Positions 9,306 to 20,110 of a DNA stretch of 64,000 bases are shown here, in pieces (the first letter of the stretch is position 1; each line of letters starts with the position of its first letter). The stretch covers positions 228,833 to 292,832 of the forward strand of contig CAVSRU010000014.1 of the NCBI GenBank assembly GCA_963730535.1, read 5' to 3'. The position numbers and the translations under genes were made by a program. This DNA comes from DASSUW01 sp963730535. GTDB lineage: Bacteria; Actinomycetota; Thermoleophilia; Solirubrobacterales; Solirubrobacteraceae. The notes beneath the pieces were generated by a model. That model saw only the letters and a list, made by a program, of their open reading frames with translations. It had not been told where the DNA came from and searched no databases.

Positions 9306-9659
9306 TCAGACCTGCGCGGAGCGCAGCCGACGGCGGCGCATGTGCGCGGTGGTCAGCGCGCCGCCGGTCGCGATCAGCACGAGCCCGACGCCGCTCGCGG
9401 CGCCGACGACGGCATCGCTGACGTCGAAGCCGCTGTCCCGCGAGACCTCGACGAACTCGACGACCGGGGCGGTGCGCCCCTCGGCGGCGTCGCGCGTGTC
9501 GGGCGCCCGGAAGTCCTGCGTGCGCTCGAGCCGCGTGGCGGCGTCCTTCGTGTCCGGCGAGCGGAGGTCCTGCTCCTGAGCGGCCGCGGCCGGGGCGAGC
9601 GCGGCGCCGGCCACGAGGGCCGTAGCGATGGTGCGGGTGATGTGTGAGGTGGTGGGCAT
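9306..9659 (-). CDS. Small secreted/membrane protein with SPDTKDAA-type repeats
   Basis: About 117 residues from the ATG at 9659, chosen because it starts a clean signal peptide (MPTTSHITRTIATALVAGAA, then LAPAAAAQ). The mature part carries two near-copies of a short unit, RSPDTKDAA and RAPDTRDAAEG. A C-terminal hydrophobic segment (AVVGAASGVGLVLIATGGAL) and a basic tail RRRRLRSAQ would anchor it with the repeats outside. Function unknown. Confidence 0.7.
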   Translation of the reverse strand: MPTTSHITRTIATALVAGAALAPAAAAQEQDLRSPDTKDAATRLERTQDFRAPDTRDAAEGRTAPVVEFVEVSRDSGFDVSDAVVGAASGVGLVLIATGGALTTAHMRRRRLRSAQV

Positions 9660-9731
9660 GGCCGGCACGCTCCCGAGCACCGGTAAGTCCGCGGCACCGA
9701 CTCGGTTAAATGCGGTAAATGCCCTGCACAG

Positions 9732-11009
9732 CTACGGATTCTCGACGACCTCGAACAGCTTCTGCTTGCCGTCGGTCATCCGGTAGACGCTGACCAGCGG
9801 CGGCGTGACGTCGCCGTTCGCGTCGAAGCGGAAGTCGCCGATGATGCCGTCCGTCGTGCGCAGGTCGAGCAGCTTGCTGGTAACTGACCGGCGCGAGCCG
9901 TCGGAGGCGGCGATCGCATCGAGCAGCGTGTGCGTGGCCTGGGCGACGTGGACGGTGTAGCAGCACGGGTCCTGGCCGGTCGCCTTGCGGAAGCGTGCGA
10001 GGAAGTCGGCACCCGGCCCCTCCAGCCGCTCGGTGGCCACCGACGAGAGCGTGACGAGCAGGCCCTCGGCGGCGGCGCCGGCGCGCGAGCGCAGCGCGGA
10101 CACGGGGAACATCCCTTCGGTCGCCATCAGCGTGACGTCGTCGCCGAGCGTGGCCCGCAGATCCTGCATCAGCTTGCCAGCGTTGGACAGGAGGTAGCCG
10201 CCGAGGAAGATGCCGTCGGCGCCGCTGCGGCGGATCCGGCTCGCGAGTGGCCGGTAGCCGGATGCCTCGGGGTCCCAGGTCCCGAAGCCCACCACCTCGA
10301 TCCCCTCGGCGCGCGCGGCGTCGCGGAAGCCCTCGGCAGCGCCGAGGCCATAGGCGTCGACCCCGTCGTGCAGCACGTAGGCGGTGCCCTCGCCGCGCTC
10401 CTGCGCGAGGCCCGCGTGCGCGCGGCCCTGGAGGTCGTCGGGGGCGGCGAGCCGGACGAAGTTCGGGCGCCCGCTCGGGCGGAACTGCTCCGGCTGGCCC
10501 TCGGGGATCCCTGGACCCGACCGGGTGAGCCCGACGTAGGTGTTCGAGGGGCCGATCTCGGCGAGCCCGGCACGGTTGAGCACCGGCATCATGTAGATCG
10601 CGCAGCTCGAGAAGAACGGCCCGATCACGGCCACCACGGGCTTGGCCGCCGCATACGCGCGGCCACTGCGCCGGCACTTGGCCGGCGAGCTGTCGTCGGT
10701 CGGCGTCGAGCCGTCGCACGAGACGTAGCCGACCCGGAAGCGCCCCGCGCTGAAGTCCCTCTCCTCGAGCACGAGCCGGACCGCTCTCGTGCCCTGCCGC
10801 CCGTCGTGCGCATACGTGCCCTGCAGCGGGATGTCCGAGGCGATCAGCACGTCCGGCTGGCCTGGGCCGCCGTAGTAGACCTGCGAGCAGGTCTCGAGCG
10901 GTGCCGGGGCAGCGACCTGCGTCACCCTCGGCTCGGGATCGTCGCTGCCGCAGCCGGCGACGACGACGGCGGCCAGGAGACCGAGCAAGGGAACCCGCGC
11001 GGTCGTCAT
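9732..11009 (-). CDS. Periplasmic-binding-protein-like lipoprotein (branched-chain amino acid type)
   Basis: 425 residues with a lipobox (LLAAVVVAGC, Cys20) and a type-1 periplasmic binding fold: IASDIPLQGTYAHDGRQG, VAVIGPFFSSC, GLAEIGPSNTYVGLTR, ILGGYLL-like FLGGYLLSNAGKLMQD and FLARFRKATGQDP. It looks like a LivJ/LivK-type ABC transporter receptor, but no permease or ATPase is nearby. ATG at 11009 overlaps the SARP regulator stop (ATGA), so the two are one transcription unit. The context suggests a sensing partner rather than a transport component (inference). Confidence 0.85.
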   Translation of the reverse strand: MTTARVPLLGLLAAVVVAGCGSDDPEPRVTQVAAPAPLETCSQVYYGGPGQPDVLIASDIPLQGTYAHDGRQGTRAVRLVLEERDFSAGRFRVGYVSCDGSTPTDDSSPAKCRRSGRAYAAAKPVVAVIGPFFSSCAIYMMPVLNRAGLAEIGPSNTYVGLTRSGPGIPEGQPEQFRPSGRPNFVRLAAPDDLQGRAHAGLAQERGEGTAYVLHDGVDAYGLGAAEGFRDAARAEGIEVVGFGTWDPEASGYRPLASRIRRSGADGIFLGGYLLSNAGKLMQDLRATLGDDVTLMATEGMFPVSALRSRAGAAAEGLLVTLSSVATERLEGPGADFLARFRKATGQDPCCYTVHVAQATHTLLDAIAASDGSRRSVTSKLLDLRTTDGIIGDFRFDANGDVTPPLVSVYRMTDGKQKLFEVVENP

Positions 11010-12841
11010 TCCTCCTGCCCGCAGCAGTCGGCCAGCCGGTTGGTCGCCCACACGGCGCCCGCCCCGACGGCGACGTCCCGAAGCGTGCGGCCCACGTCGT
11101 AGACCATGACCTCGTCGGTGGCGGCCTCGACGCGCGCCAGCGTCCCGTCCTCGTTCGCGACCCACACCGCATCGCCGCCCGCGGCCAGCTGGGCCGGCGT
11201 GCGGTCGACGCCGATCTTGACCGTGCTGACGACGCTACGCGTGCGCGGGTCGACCTTGGTCACCGCCCCCGTGTTGCCGCTGAGCACCCACACGTACCCG
11301 CCTCCCACTGCGACCGCGCGCGGATAGGCTGAGTCGAGTGCGACGCCGCTCACCAGCGGCAGCGGGAACGTCACCTCGTTCGTGCGCGGCTCGATGCGCA
11401 GCACCTCGGCCGTCGCGCCGCTGATCGCCCACACGCCGCCCGCCCCGGCGGCCACGCCCACGAGCGGCCGGCCCACGCGGATCGCCTTGATGCCTCCGTC
11501 GGGCTCGACGCGCAGGAGCCGGCGGCTCCCGTCCGTGATCCAGGCCGCGCCGGCGCCCACCGCGATCGACGTCGGGTCGAACCCGAAGCGGTCGGCCGGC
11601 GCCTCGCCGGATGGCGTAAAGCGCGAGGTCCAGAGCACGCGGCCGTAGCTGGGCTCGATCCGGGCCACACGCCCGCGCGCGCCGTCGACGACCCACACCG
11701 AGCCCTCGCCGGCAGCGATGTCGCTGGGGAACAGCCCAGTCGTCACCGTGCGCACCAGCCGTCGAGACCGGGCATCGACCGCCGACACCGTGCCGGAGTC
11801 GTCGCCCCCGACCCAGACACGGTCGCGCTCCACCGCGAGGCGGCTGACGCCGGGGAGCGCGAGCGCGCCGTCGACCACACCGCTCTCGGGCGCGACGGCG
11901 GCGAGCGCGCTGTAGGTCAAGGGCACGGACGGCCGCTGTGGGGCCGGGTCGCCGCGAAGCGCCTGGACGCCGGCGACGCCGAGCGCGGCGGCGAGCAGCG
12001 CCACCCCGGCGAGGATGATCGCGCGAGGCCGCCGGGCGATCGCTGCGGGCAGCCCGCGCGGGATCGGCGGCCGGGGCAGGCGGGCCGGCGCGCCGAGCGC
12101 CGGGTCCTGCGCGAGCATCTGGTCGTGGAGGTGCCGGAGCGAGCTGCTCGGCTCGATGCCGAGCTCCTCCACCAGCCGGTGCCGTCCCTGCCGGTACACG
12201 TCGAGCGCCTCGGCCTGGCGGTGGCAGCGGTAGAGCGCGAGCATGAGCTGACCGCGCAAGCGCTCGCGCAGCGGGTGCGCGGCGACCAGTGCCTCCAGCT
12301 CGCCGGCGACTTCGGCGTGGCGGCCGAGCTCCAGATCGGCCTCGATCCGCTCCTCCGTGGCGGCCAGCCGCAGGTCCTCGAGCCGAGCGATCTCGGCCTG
12401 CGCGAACGGCTCGTACGCGAAGTCGGCGAGCGGTGCCCCGCGCCACAGCGCGAGGCCGTCGCGGAGGGTGTCGGCCGCCTCCTCAGGTGCTGCGGCGTCC
12501 AGCGCGCGGCGGCCCTGCGCGAGGGCCTGCTCGAACCGCTCGAGGTCCAGCTCGCCGGGCTCGACCTTCATCACGTAGCCGCGTCCGCGCGTGAGTAGCG
12601 GGCCCTCGGGGTCGCCGTTGCGCAGCGCCTTTCGCAGCTGCGAGACGTAGACCTGGACGGTCTTGCTCGCGGTCGGTGGCGGCGACTCGCCCCACAGCTC
12701 GTCGATCAGCCGCTCGCTGGAGAGGACCTCGTTCGCATGCAGGAGCAGGAGCGCGAGCACGGACCGCTGACGTCCACGGCCGAGTGGAACCAGCCGATCG
12801 GCTTCGGCGACCTCGAGGGGGCCGAGAATCCGGTAGTTCAT
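11006..12841 (-). CDS. SARP/BTAD transcriptional regulator with transmembrane helix and extracytoplasmic beta-propeller
   Basis: 611 residues. Residues 1-95 are an OmpR-like winged helix (FGPL-like YRILGPLEV, ERLIDELWGESPPPTASKTV, GYVMKVEPGELD); 96-244 are the bacterial transcriptional activation (BTAD) TPR domain; 273-293 form one membrane helix (AIILAGVALLAAALGVAGV). Residues about 310-611 are repeated blades with GxGxVWVxDxxxxxVxRIDP-like texture (AAGEGSVWVVDGARGRVARI, VGGGYVWVLSGNTGAVTKVD), a YVTN/SMP-30-like propeller outside the membrane. It is a one-component membrane regulator, translationally coupled to the binding-protein lipoprotein. Confidence 0.9.
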   Translation of the reverse strand: MNYRILGPLEVAEADRLVPLGRGRQRSVLALLLLHANEVLSSERLIDELWGESPPPTASKTVQVYVSQLRKALRNGDPEGPLLTRGRGYVMKVEPGELDLERFEQALAQGRRALDAAAPEEAADTLRDGLALWRGAPLADFAYEPFAQAEIARLEDLRLAATEERIEADLELGRHAEVAGELEALVAAHPLRERLRGQLMLALYRCHRQAEALDVYRQGRHRLVEELGIEPSSSLRHLHDQMLAQDPALGAPARLPRPPIPRGLPAAIARRPRAIILAGVALLAAALGVAGVQALRGDPAPQRPSVPLTYSALAAVAPESGVVDGALALPGVSRLAVERDRVWVGGDDSGTVSAVDARSRRLVRTVTTGLFPSDIAAGEGSVWVVDGARGRVARIEPSYGRVLWTSRFTPSGEAPADRFGFDPTSIAVGAGAAWITDGSRRLLRVEPDGGIKAIRVGRPLVGVAAGAGGVWAISGATAEVLRIEPRTNEVTFPLPLVSGVALDSAYPRAVAVGGGYVWVLSGNTGAVTKVDPRTRSVVSTVKIGVDRTPAQLAAGGDAVWVANEDGTLARVEAATDEVMVYDVGRTLRDVAVGAGAVWATNRLADCCGQEE

Positions 12842-12886
12842 GGCGCTCCCGGCGACCGTACCACCGCGCCTGGAGCGTGGAAAGGC

Positions 12887-13303
12887 CTAGCGACCGCCCT
12901 CGACGAGCTTGAGGAACGCCTCGTAGCGGCGCTTGTCGCGCGCCGCCGCGCGCTGTTCCTCGGTGCCCTCTTCGGCGCTCGAGAGCGCCTGCTCGGCCCG
13001 CTCGAGCCGCGAGCGGAGGTCCCCGGGGTCGAGGTCCTCGATCGCGAACGCCTCGTCGACCAGCACGAGGGCGTGGGTCCCCGCGACCTGGAGGAACCCC
13101 TCGCCCTGGGCGAAGCGGACGACGTCGGACTCGGTCTTGTAGAGCCGCAGCTCGGTCGGGTCGAGCATGGCGAGCAGCGGCTGGTGGTTGGCCAGCAGGC
13201 CGATCGACCCGACCGTCGTCTTGGTGGAGACCATCTCCACCTCGTCGCTGAAGACCTCGCCCTCGGGCGTGAGGACCTCGACCTGGAAGGGCGTCCGCGC
13301 CAT
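12887..13303 (-). CDS. atpC: F-type ATP synthase epsilon subunit
   Basis: 138 residues, last gene of the atp operon. It starts ARTPFQVEVLTPEGEVFSDE, the N-terminal beta-sandwich, with GSIGLLANHQPLLAMLDP, and ends in the helical hairpin rich in Ala, Glu and Arg (RLERAEQALSSAEE). Its ATG shares one base with the atpD stop (TGATG at 13303). Confidence 0.95.
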   Translation of the reverse strand: MARTPFQVEVLTPEGEVFSDEVEMVSTKTTVGSIGLLANHQPLLAMLDPTELRLYKTESDVVRFAQGEGFLQVAGTHALVLVDEAFAIEDLDPGDLRSRLERAEQALSSAEEGTEEQRAAARDKRRYEAFLKLVEGGR

Positions 13304-14754
13304 CAGCGGTCGCCCTTGGACGCCTCGACCACGTCGTCGATCGAGCCCTTGAGCAGGAACGCGGACTCCGGCAGGTCGTCGTGCTTGCCGTCGAGGATCT
13401 CGCGGAACGAGCGCACGGTCTCGCCGATCGGCACGTACTGGCCGGGCGTGCCGGTGAAGGCCTCCGCCACGTGGAACGGCTGGGACAGGAAGCGCTCGAT
13501 CCGGCGGGCCCGCTGCACGAGCACCTTGTCCTCGTCAGAGAGCTCGTCGATGCCGAGGATGGCGATGATGTCCTGGAGCTCGCGGTAGCGCTGGAGCACC
13601 TGCTTGACCTCGTTGGCCACCGTGAAGTGCTCCTCGCCCACGATCTCGGGCTTGAGGATCGTCGAGGTCGAGTCGAGCGGGTCGACCGCCGGGTAGATGC
13701 CCTTCTCGGAGATCGCCCGCGAGAGCGTCGTCGTGGCGTTGAGGTGGGCGAACACCGAGGCCGGGGCCGGGTCCGTGAGGTCGTCGGCCGGCACGTAGAT
13801 GGCCTGGATCGACGTGACCGAGCCCTTGCGGGTCGACGTGATGCGCTCCTGGAGCTGGCCCATCTCGGACTCGAGCGTGGGCTGGTAGCCGACCTGCGAC
13901 GGCATGCGGCCGAGCAGGGCGGAGACCTCGGAGCCCGCCTGCACGAAGCGGAAGATGTTGTCGATGAAGAGGAGCACGTCCTGCCCCTCCTCGTCGCGGA
14001 AGTACTCGGCCATCGTGAGGCCGGAGAGGGCGACGCGCATGCGGGCGCCGGGCGGCTCGTTCATCTGCCCGAACACGAGCATCGTCTTGTCGATCACGCC
14101 CGACTCCGACATCTCGAGCCAGAGGTCGTTGCCCTCGCGCGAGCGCTCGCCGACGCCGCAGAACGCGGACAGGCCGCCGTGCTCCTGGGCGAGGTTGTTG
14201 ATGAGCTCCTGGATGAGCACGGTCTTGCCCACGCCGGCGCCGCCGAACAGACCGACCTTGCCGCCCTTGGCGTAGGGAGCGAGCAGGTCGACGACCTTGA
14301 TGCCGGTCTCGAACATCTCGGCCGTCGGGGTGAGCTGCTCGACGGTCGGCGCGGAGCGATGGATCGGCCAGCGCTCCTCGACCTCGATCGGGTCACCCTG
14401 GTCGATCGCCTCGCCGAGCAGGTTGAAGATCCGGCCGAGCGTGACGCGGCCGACCGGCACCGTGATCGGCCCGCCGGTGTCGACCACCTCGGTCCCGCGC
14501 GAGATGCCGTCGGTCGAGTCCATCGCCACCGCGCGCACGCGGTCGTCGCCCAGGTGCTGCTGGACCTCGCACACGAGGTCGGGGCTGATGTTCTCGTCCT
14601 GGTCCTCGGCCGCTTCGCGCTTGACCAGGATGGCCGAGTAGATCTCGGGCAACTCGTCGGGGAAGACGGCCTCGATCACGACGCCCTGGATCTCCTCGAT
14701 CCGGCCGACGTTCTGGGTCTCGCGCTCGTTCTGCGTTTCAGTAGGGGCAGCCAC
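13303..14754 (-). CDS. atpD: F-type ATP synthase beta subunit
   Basis: Catalytic subunit of 483 residues. P-loop GGAGVGKT at 171-178, catalytic Glu in GVGERSREGNDLW, FIDNIFRFVQAGSEVSALLGRMPSQVGYQPTL as expected (Walker B and catch-loop region), and the C-terminal DELSDEDK lever matching DELSEED. Full length, no interruption. Confidence 0.98.
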   Translation of the reverse strand: MAAPTETQNERETQNVGRIEEIQGVVIEAVFPDELPEIYSAILVKREAAEDQDENISPDLVCEVQQHLGDDRVRAVAMDSTDGISRGTEVVDTGGPITVPVGRVTLGRIFNLLGEAIDQGDPIEVEERWPIHRSAPTVEQLTPTAEMFETGIKVVDLLAPYAKGGKVGLFGGAGVGKTVLIQELINNLAQEHGGLSAFCGVGERSREGNDLWLEMSESGVIDKTMLVFGQMNEPPGARMRVALSGLTMAEYFRDEEGQDVLLFIDNIFRFVQAGSEVSALLGRMPSQVGYQPTLESEMGQLQERITSTRKGSVTSIQAIYVPADDLTDPAPASVFAHLNATTTLSRAISEKGIYPAVDPLDSTSTILKPEIVGEEHFTVANEVKQVLQRYRELQDIIAILGIDELSDEDKVLVQRARRIERFLSQPFHVAEAFTGTPGQYVPIGETVRSFREILDGKHDDLPESAFLLKGSIDDVVEASKGDR

Positions 14755-14762
14755 GTTTCTCC

Positions 14763-15683
14763 TTACCTGAGGCCTTCGGCCCCGGACACGACTTCCAGAA
14801 TCTCCTGCGTGATCTCCGCTTGGCGCTCGCGGTTCATCTGCAGGGTCAGGTCCTTGATGATGTCCCCGGCGTTCGTCGAGGCGTTGCGCATGGCGGTCAT
14901 GCGCGCGCCGTGCTCGGAGGCCGTGGACTCGAGCAGCGCCCGGTAGAGCGAGATCTCGACGTAGGCCGGGATCAGCCGCTGGAGGATCTCCTCGGGGTCG
15001 GGCTCGTACTCGACGAGCGCGCGCTTGGCGCCGTCGTCCTCCTCGTCCTCCTCGCCGCCGGCCCGGCCCCCGAGGCCCTCGTCACCTTCGAGGATCGTGG
15101 CGTGCTGGAGCGGGAGCAGCGTCTCGCGCGTGACCTTCTGGGTGAGCGGCGAGATGTACTGGTTGTAGATGATCTCCACGCGGTCGACCTTGTCGTCGAC
15201 GTAGGCGGCGATGAGGTCGGAGGCGATGTCGCGCGCGTCACCGTATGAGGGGCGGTCGGTGAAGCCCGTGTAGGCGCCGGCCACCTCGCGGCCGCGGAAG
15301 GTGAGCGAGGACACGCCGCGGCGTCCGGACGCGTACCACGCCAGCGAGCGGCCCTCGGACTCGTGGTCGGCCGCGGCGCGGATCCCCGCGCGCACGATCT
15401 GCGAGTTGAAAGCGCCGGCCAGACCGCGGTCGCCGGTCACGAGCAGGAGGCCGACGGTGTTCTCGGACTCGTGCTCGTTGAGGATCGGCAGGTTCGGGAC
15501 GTTCTGGGCAGCCTCGGCCGCCTGGCGGGTCATCCGCCGGATCGCTGAGGCGTAGGGCCGCAGCGCCTCGATCCGCTGCTCGGCGCGCCGCAGGCGCGCA
15601 GCGGCGACCATCTCCATCGCGCGCGTGATCTTCTGGATGTTCTTGACCGACGCGATGCGGTTCTTGACGTCCTTCTGCGCCAT
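14763..15683 (-). CDS. atpG: F-type ATP synthase gamma subunit
   Basis: 306 residues forming the rotor shaft. The N-terminal helix (KNRIASVKNIQKITRAMEMV) and the C-terminal helix (MRNASTNAGDIIKDLTLQMN) carry the conserved coiled-coil sequences. Around residues 199-219 is a strongly acidic loop (EGDEGLGG, then GGEEDEEDDGAK), longer than the DDDD loop at this place in E. coli gamma. Confidence 0.97.
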   Translation of the reverse strand: MAQKDVKNRIASVKNIQKITRAMEMVAAARLRRAEQRIEALRPYASAIRRMTRQAAEAAQNVPNLPILNEHESENTVGLLLVTGDRGLAGAFNSQIVRAGIRAAADHESEGRSLAWYASGRRGVSSLTFRGREVAGAYTGFTDRPSYGDARDIASDLIAAYVDDKVDRVEIIYNQYISPLTQKVTRETLLPLQHATILEGDEGLGGRAGGEEDEEDDGAKRALVEYEPDPEEILQRLIPAYVEISLYRALLESTASEHGARMTAMRNASTNAGDIIKDLTLQMNRERQAEITQEILEVVSGAEGLR

Positions 15684-15686
15684 GGT

Positions 15687-17321
<1,635 letters not shown>

Positions 17322-17855
17322 TTACCCTGCCTTGGCCACTTGGCGCCGTAGTTGTTGAAGTCGGTTGCGGATGGATGCGTCGAGGACGGAGTTGCCGACC
17401 TGGACCACGATGCCGCCCAGGATGTCGGGCTGCACGTGGGAGGACAGCTCGACCCGGCGGCCGGTCTGCTCGGCGATGCGGTCGCCGAGCTGCTTGACGA
17501 TCCCCTCCGGCAGCTCCACGGCCGATGTGATCTCGACCGGGAGGAGCTTGTTCTCCTCCTCCCACATCCGGTCGTACTCCGCGCGGATGCGGAAGATCAC
17601 CGGCGTGCGGTGCTTCTCGATCAGCAACTTGAGGAAGTTCTCCACCGCCGGGTCCACGTCGGTCAGCGCGCGGTCCAGCCCGTCCTTCTTCTCCTCGGTC
17701 GAGAAGTAGGGCGAGAACAGGAAGAGCTGGAGCTCGCGGTTCTCCGACACGGCGTCGGCGAACTCGCCCAGCTGCTCGCGCACGAGGTCGAGCTTGTCCT
17801 GCTCGGCCGCGACCTCGAACAGCGACCTGGCGTAGACGGTGGCGATCTCTTCCAT
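17322..17855 (-). CDS. atpH: F-type ATP synthase delta subunit
   Basis: 177 residues; peripheral stalk protein of OSCP type. The N-terminus IATVYARSLFEVAAEQDKLD and the C-terminal signature DILGGIVVQVGNSVLDASIR are typical. Its stop directly abuts the atpA start (TAAATG), and its ATG shares a base with the atpF stop (TAATG). Confidence 0.95.
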   Translation of the reverse strand: MEEIATVYARSLFEVAAEQDKLDLVREQLGEFADAVSENRELQLFLFSPYFSTEEKKDGLDRALTDVDPAVENFLKLLIEKHRTPVIFRIRAEYDRMWEEENKLLPVEITSAVELPEGIVKQLGDRIAEQTGRRVELSSHVQPDILGGIVVQVGNSVLDASIRNRLQQLRRQVAKAG

Positions 17856-18427
17856 TACCGGGTGTGCTCCTCGCCGGAGAGGCTCGCGAAGTCGAGCTCG
17901 GCGAGCGCCTCCTCGACCAGCCGCCGGTGGTCCTCGTCGGTCAGCGTCTTGCGCGTGACCTTCTCGGTGGCGAGCACCGTGAGGTCGGCGACCTCGGCGC
18001 GGATCTCCTGGATGGCGCGGCGCGTCTCGGCCTCGATGTCGCGACGCGTCTGCTCCATCATCTCCTCGCGCTTGGTGCGCGCGTCGGCGACGATCTCGCT
18101 CTCGGCCGCCTCGCCGGTCTTGCGCGCGCGGGCGACGATGTCGTCGGCCTGGTAGCGAGCCTCGGCGAGCCGCTCGCGGTACTCCTCGAGGATCTTCTCG
18201 GCCTCGGAGCGGATGCGCTCCGCCGTGTCGATCGAGTCCTCGATCGCACGCTGGCGACGGTCCAGCGCCTCCGTGATGCGCGGGAACGCGAGCTTGTAGA
18301 GCAGGAACATGGAGATGCCGAAGACGAGCAGCGTCCAGATCATCAGCCCGATGTCGGGCGAGACGAGGAAGCTCCCGCCCTCGTCCTCCCCACTCGCCTC
18401 CGTGGCGATGATGAGCAGGTCGGTCAT
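17855..18427 (-). CDS. atpF: F-type ATP synthase b subunit
   Basis: 190 residues. One membrane helix (IGLMIWTLLVFGISMFLLYK, residues 26-45) is followed by a long charged coiled coil (EALDRRQRAIEDSIDTAERI and onwards) that forms the peripheral stalk. A single b gene is present; I see no separate b-prime. Confidence 0.95.
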   Translation of the reverse strand: MTDLLIIATEASGEDEGGSFLVSPDIGLMIWTLLVFGISMFLLYKLAFPRITEALDRRQRAIEDSIDTAERIRSEAEKILEEYRERLAEARYQADDIVARARKTGEAAESEIVADARTKREEMMEQTRRDIEAETRRAIQEIRAEVADLTVLATEKVTRKTLTDEDHRRLVEEALAELDFASLSGEEHTR

Positions 18428-18431
18428 GGGC

Positions 18432-18701
18432 CTAGAGGAAGAACGCGATCAGGCCCGCGACCAGCCCGTAGAAGAAGCACGCCTCGGTGAGGGCGAAGCC
18501 GAGCCACTGGATGCCGGTGATCTCGTCGCGCATCTCGGGCTGCCGGGTCACCGACTCGATGACCTTGCCGAAGATGATGCCGATGCCGACGCCGGCGCCG
18601 ACGGCCCCGAGGCCGCCGCCTACGCCGAGCGCGATCGCCTTGCCGGCGTCCGCACCATCCTCGGCGGCGGCGAAGACCAGGGAGAGGATCGTTGCGAGCA
18701 C
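18432..18701 (-). CDS. atpE: F-type ATP synthase c subunit
   Basis: 89-residue helical hairpin. Helix 1 has the glycine pattern GVGGGLGAVGAGVGIG, the polar loop is RQPE (53-56), and helix 2 carries the ion-binding Glu73 in FALTEACFFYG. The Gln in helix 1 and the ES/T pair after the Glu that mark Na+-binding rings are absent, so H+ coupling is expected. Confidence 0.96.
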   Translation of the reverse strand: MLATILSLVFAAAEDGADAGKAIALGVGGGLGAVGAGVGIGIIFGKVIESVTRQPEMRDEITGIQWLGFALTEACFFYGLVAGLIAFFL

Positions 18702-18720
18702 TGAAGCAGTCTCCTTTGGA

Positions 18721-19617
18721 CTAGTGGTGCTCGGCGACGGCGCCGCCGAGGTAGATGGCAGTCAGCGTGGCGAAGATGAAGGCCTGCAGCGTCGCCACAA
18801 GGCCGACTTCGAAGAGGAACAGGATCACCCCGAACGGCAGGGTGAGGACACCGAGCGCCTCGAGCCCGAGCAGCACCGCGATGCCGCCGGACATGAAGAG
18901 GATGATCAGGTGCCCGGCGAGGATGTTGGCGAAGAGACGTACGGAGAGCGAGACGAGGCGCATGAAGTTCGAGAGGAACTCGAGCACGAAGATGAAGACC
19001 GCCATCCCGCCCGTGACGCCGGCCGGTACGAGCGCCTTCAGGTAGCCGCGGACACCCTTGACCCGGATGCCCTCCGCGTTGTAGGCGACGAAGACGATCA
19101 GGGCGAGGACGAGCGGGATCGAGATGTTGGCCGTCGCCGCGTAGATCGCGAACGCCGGGATCTCCACGCCGAAGACCTCGATCGGATGCTCCGTGTTGGT
19201 CGGCAGCGGGATGTAGCCGATCAGGTTGTTGAACCAGATGAAGAGGAAGAGGGCCCCGATGAAGGGGAACCACTTCATCGCCATCTTGTCGTCCATGTTC
19301 CCGCGCGTGATGTTGTCGCGCATGAGCGAGAAGATCACCTCGACGGCCGTCTGCACGCGGTTGGGACGCGCCTCCATCCGGCGGGCGACGTAGACCATCG
19401 TGACGACCGTGAGGATCCCGGAGATCAGCAGGTACATCACGGCCTTGTTGAAGTCCATTGGTCCGGGAAGGTCGATCCAGGTGTCGAGCTTGAACTCGTT
19501 CTGCGGCGCGAACTCCTCGTTGTCCCGGCGCGTGAAGCCGAAGATCAGCACGACGAGGAAGATCGAGCCGAAGTAGAAGCCGAGGATGCCGAAGAGGATC
19601 TTGTTCCGGCTGCTCAT
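18721..19617 (-). CDS. atpB: F-type ATP synthase a subunit
   Basis: 298 residues, multi-pass membrane protein forming the proton half-channels. The essential Arg is R227 in SLSVRLFANILAGH. ATG at 19617 overlaps the stop of the small membrane gene before it (ATGA). Confidence 0.95.
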   Translation of the reverse strand: MSSRNKILFGILGFYFGSIFLVVLIFGFTRRDNEEFAPQNEFKLDTWIDLPGPMDFNKAVMYLLISGILTVVTMVYVARRMEARPNRVQTAVEVIFSLMRDNITRGNMDDKMAMKWFPFIGALFLFIWFNNLIGYIPLPTNTEHPIEVFGVEIPAFAIYAATANISIPLVLALIVFVAYNAEGIRVKGVRGYLKALVPAGVTGGMAVFIFVLEFLSNFMRLVSLSVRLFANILAGHLIILFMSGGIAVLLGLEALGVLTLPFGVILFLFEVGLVATLQAFIFATLTAIYLGGAVAEHH

Positions 19618-20021
19618 GCGCGTGGAGGCTTCCTCTCGAGGGGATGAAGGACGAGGGCGGTGGCGAAGTAGACGGTGAACGCGACGAGCACGGTGACACC
19701 TGCGGTCAGGCCGTCCTCGCGCTCCGCGAGCAGGCCGACGGCCAGGATGGTAAGGCCGATGAGCCAAGCGCGCAGTACGACCGACGCCATGCTCATTCCG
19801 AGCGCCTTCCGGTAGTCGCCCGAACGGCTCGCCGCACGGTCGATCGTGGTCGCCGCCGCGCGCTGCGCGATCCAGGCCAGGGCGCCGACGGCGAAGCCGG
19901 TGACCGGCGCGCCGAGCAGCACGACGAACGGCGCGGCGAGGATCAGGAGCACGACGTCCAGGTAGCGGACGAAGACCAGCGGGTCGGCGCCCCGCGCAGG
20001 GTCAGCGGGCACCGCAGGCAT
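19614..20021 (-). CDS. Small membrane protein at the head of the atp operon (AtpI-like position)
   Basis: 135 residues with about four hydrophobic segments (LDVVLLILAAPFVVLLGAPV, VTGFAVGALAWIAQRA, VVLRAWLIGLTILAVGLLA, AGVTVLVAFTVYFATALVL). Its place before atpB and its coupling to it fit an AtpI-like assembly factor, but the sequence itself is not diagnostic. It is the first gene after the presumed operon promoter. Confidence 0.75.
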   Translation of the reverse strand: MPAVPADPARGADPLVFVRYLDVVLLILAAPFVVLLGAPVTGFAVGALAWIAQRAAATTIDRAASRSGDYRKALGMSMASVVLRAWLIGLTILAVGLLAEREDGLTAGVTVLVAFTVYFATALVLHPLERKPPRA

Positions 20022-20110
20022 GGTCTCGGTCGCGAGATGGGGACATGAAGAGTTCGCCAGCCAGGAGACCCCTGCGCTTCCCCGATCTCGCTGGCCCGGC
20101 GGCGAGCGCC

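Noticed and set aside
14763..15683. The acidic loop of AtpG as the mycobacterial gamma insertion
   Set aside because: The mycobacterial insertion is near residues 165-178, whereas this loop is at about 199-219, where E. coli also has a short acidic loop; it is a longer version of a common feature.
18432..18701. Na+-coupled ATP synthase
   Set aside because: The c subunit lacks the helix-1 Gln and the Ser/Thr after Glu73 that make up Na+ sites.
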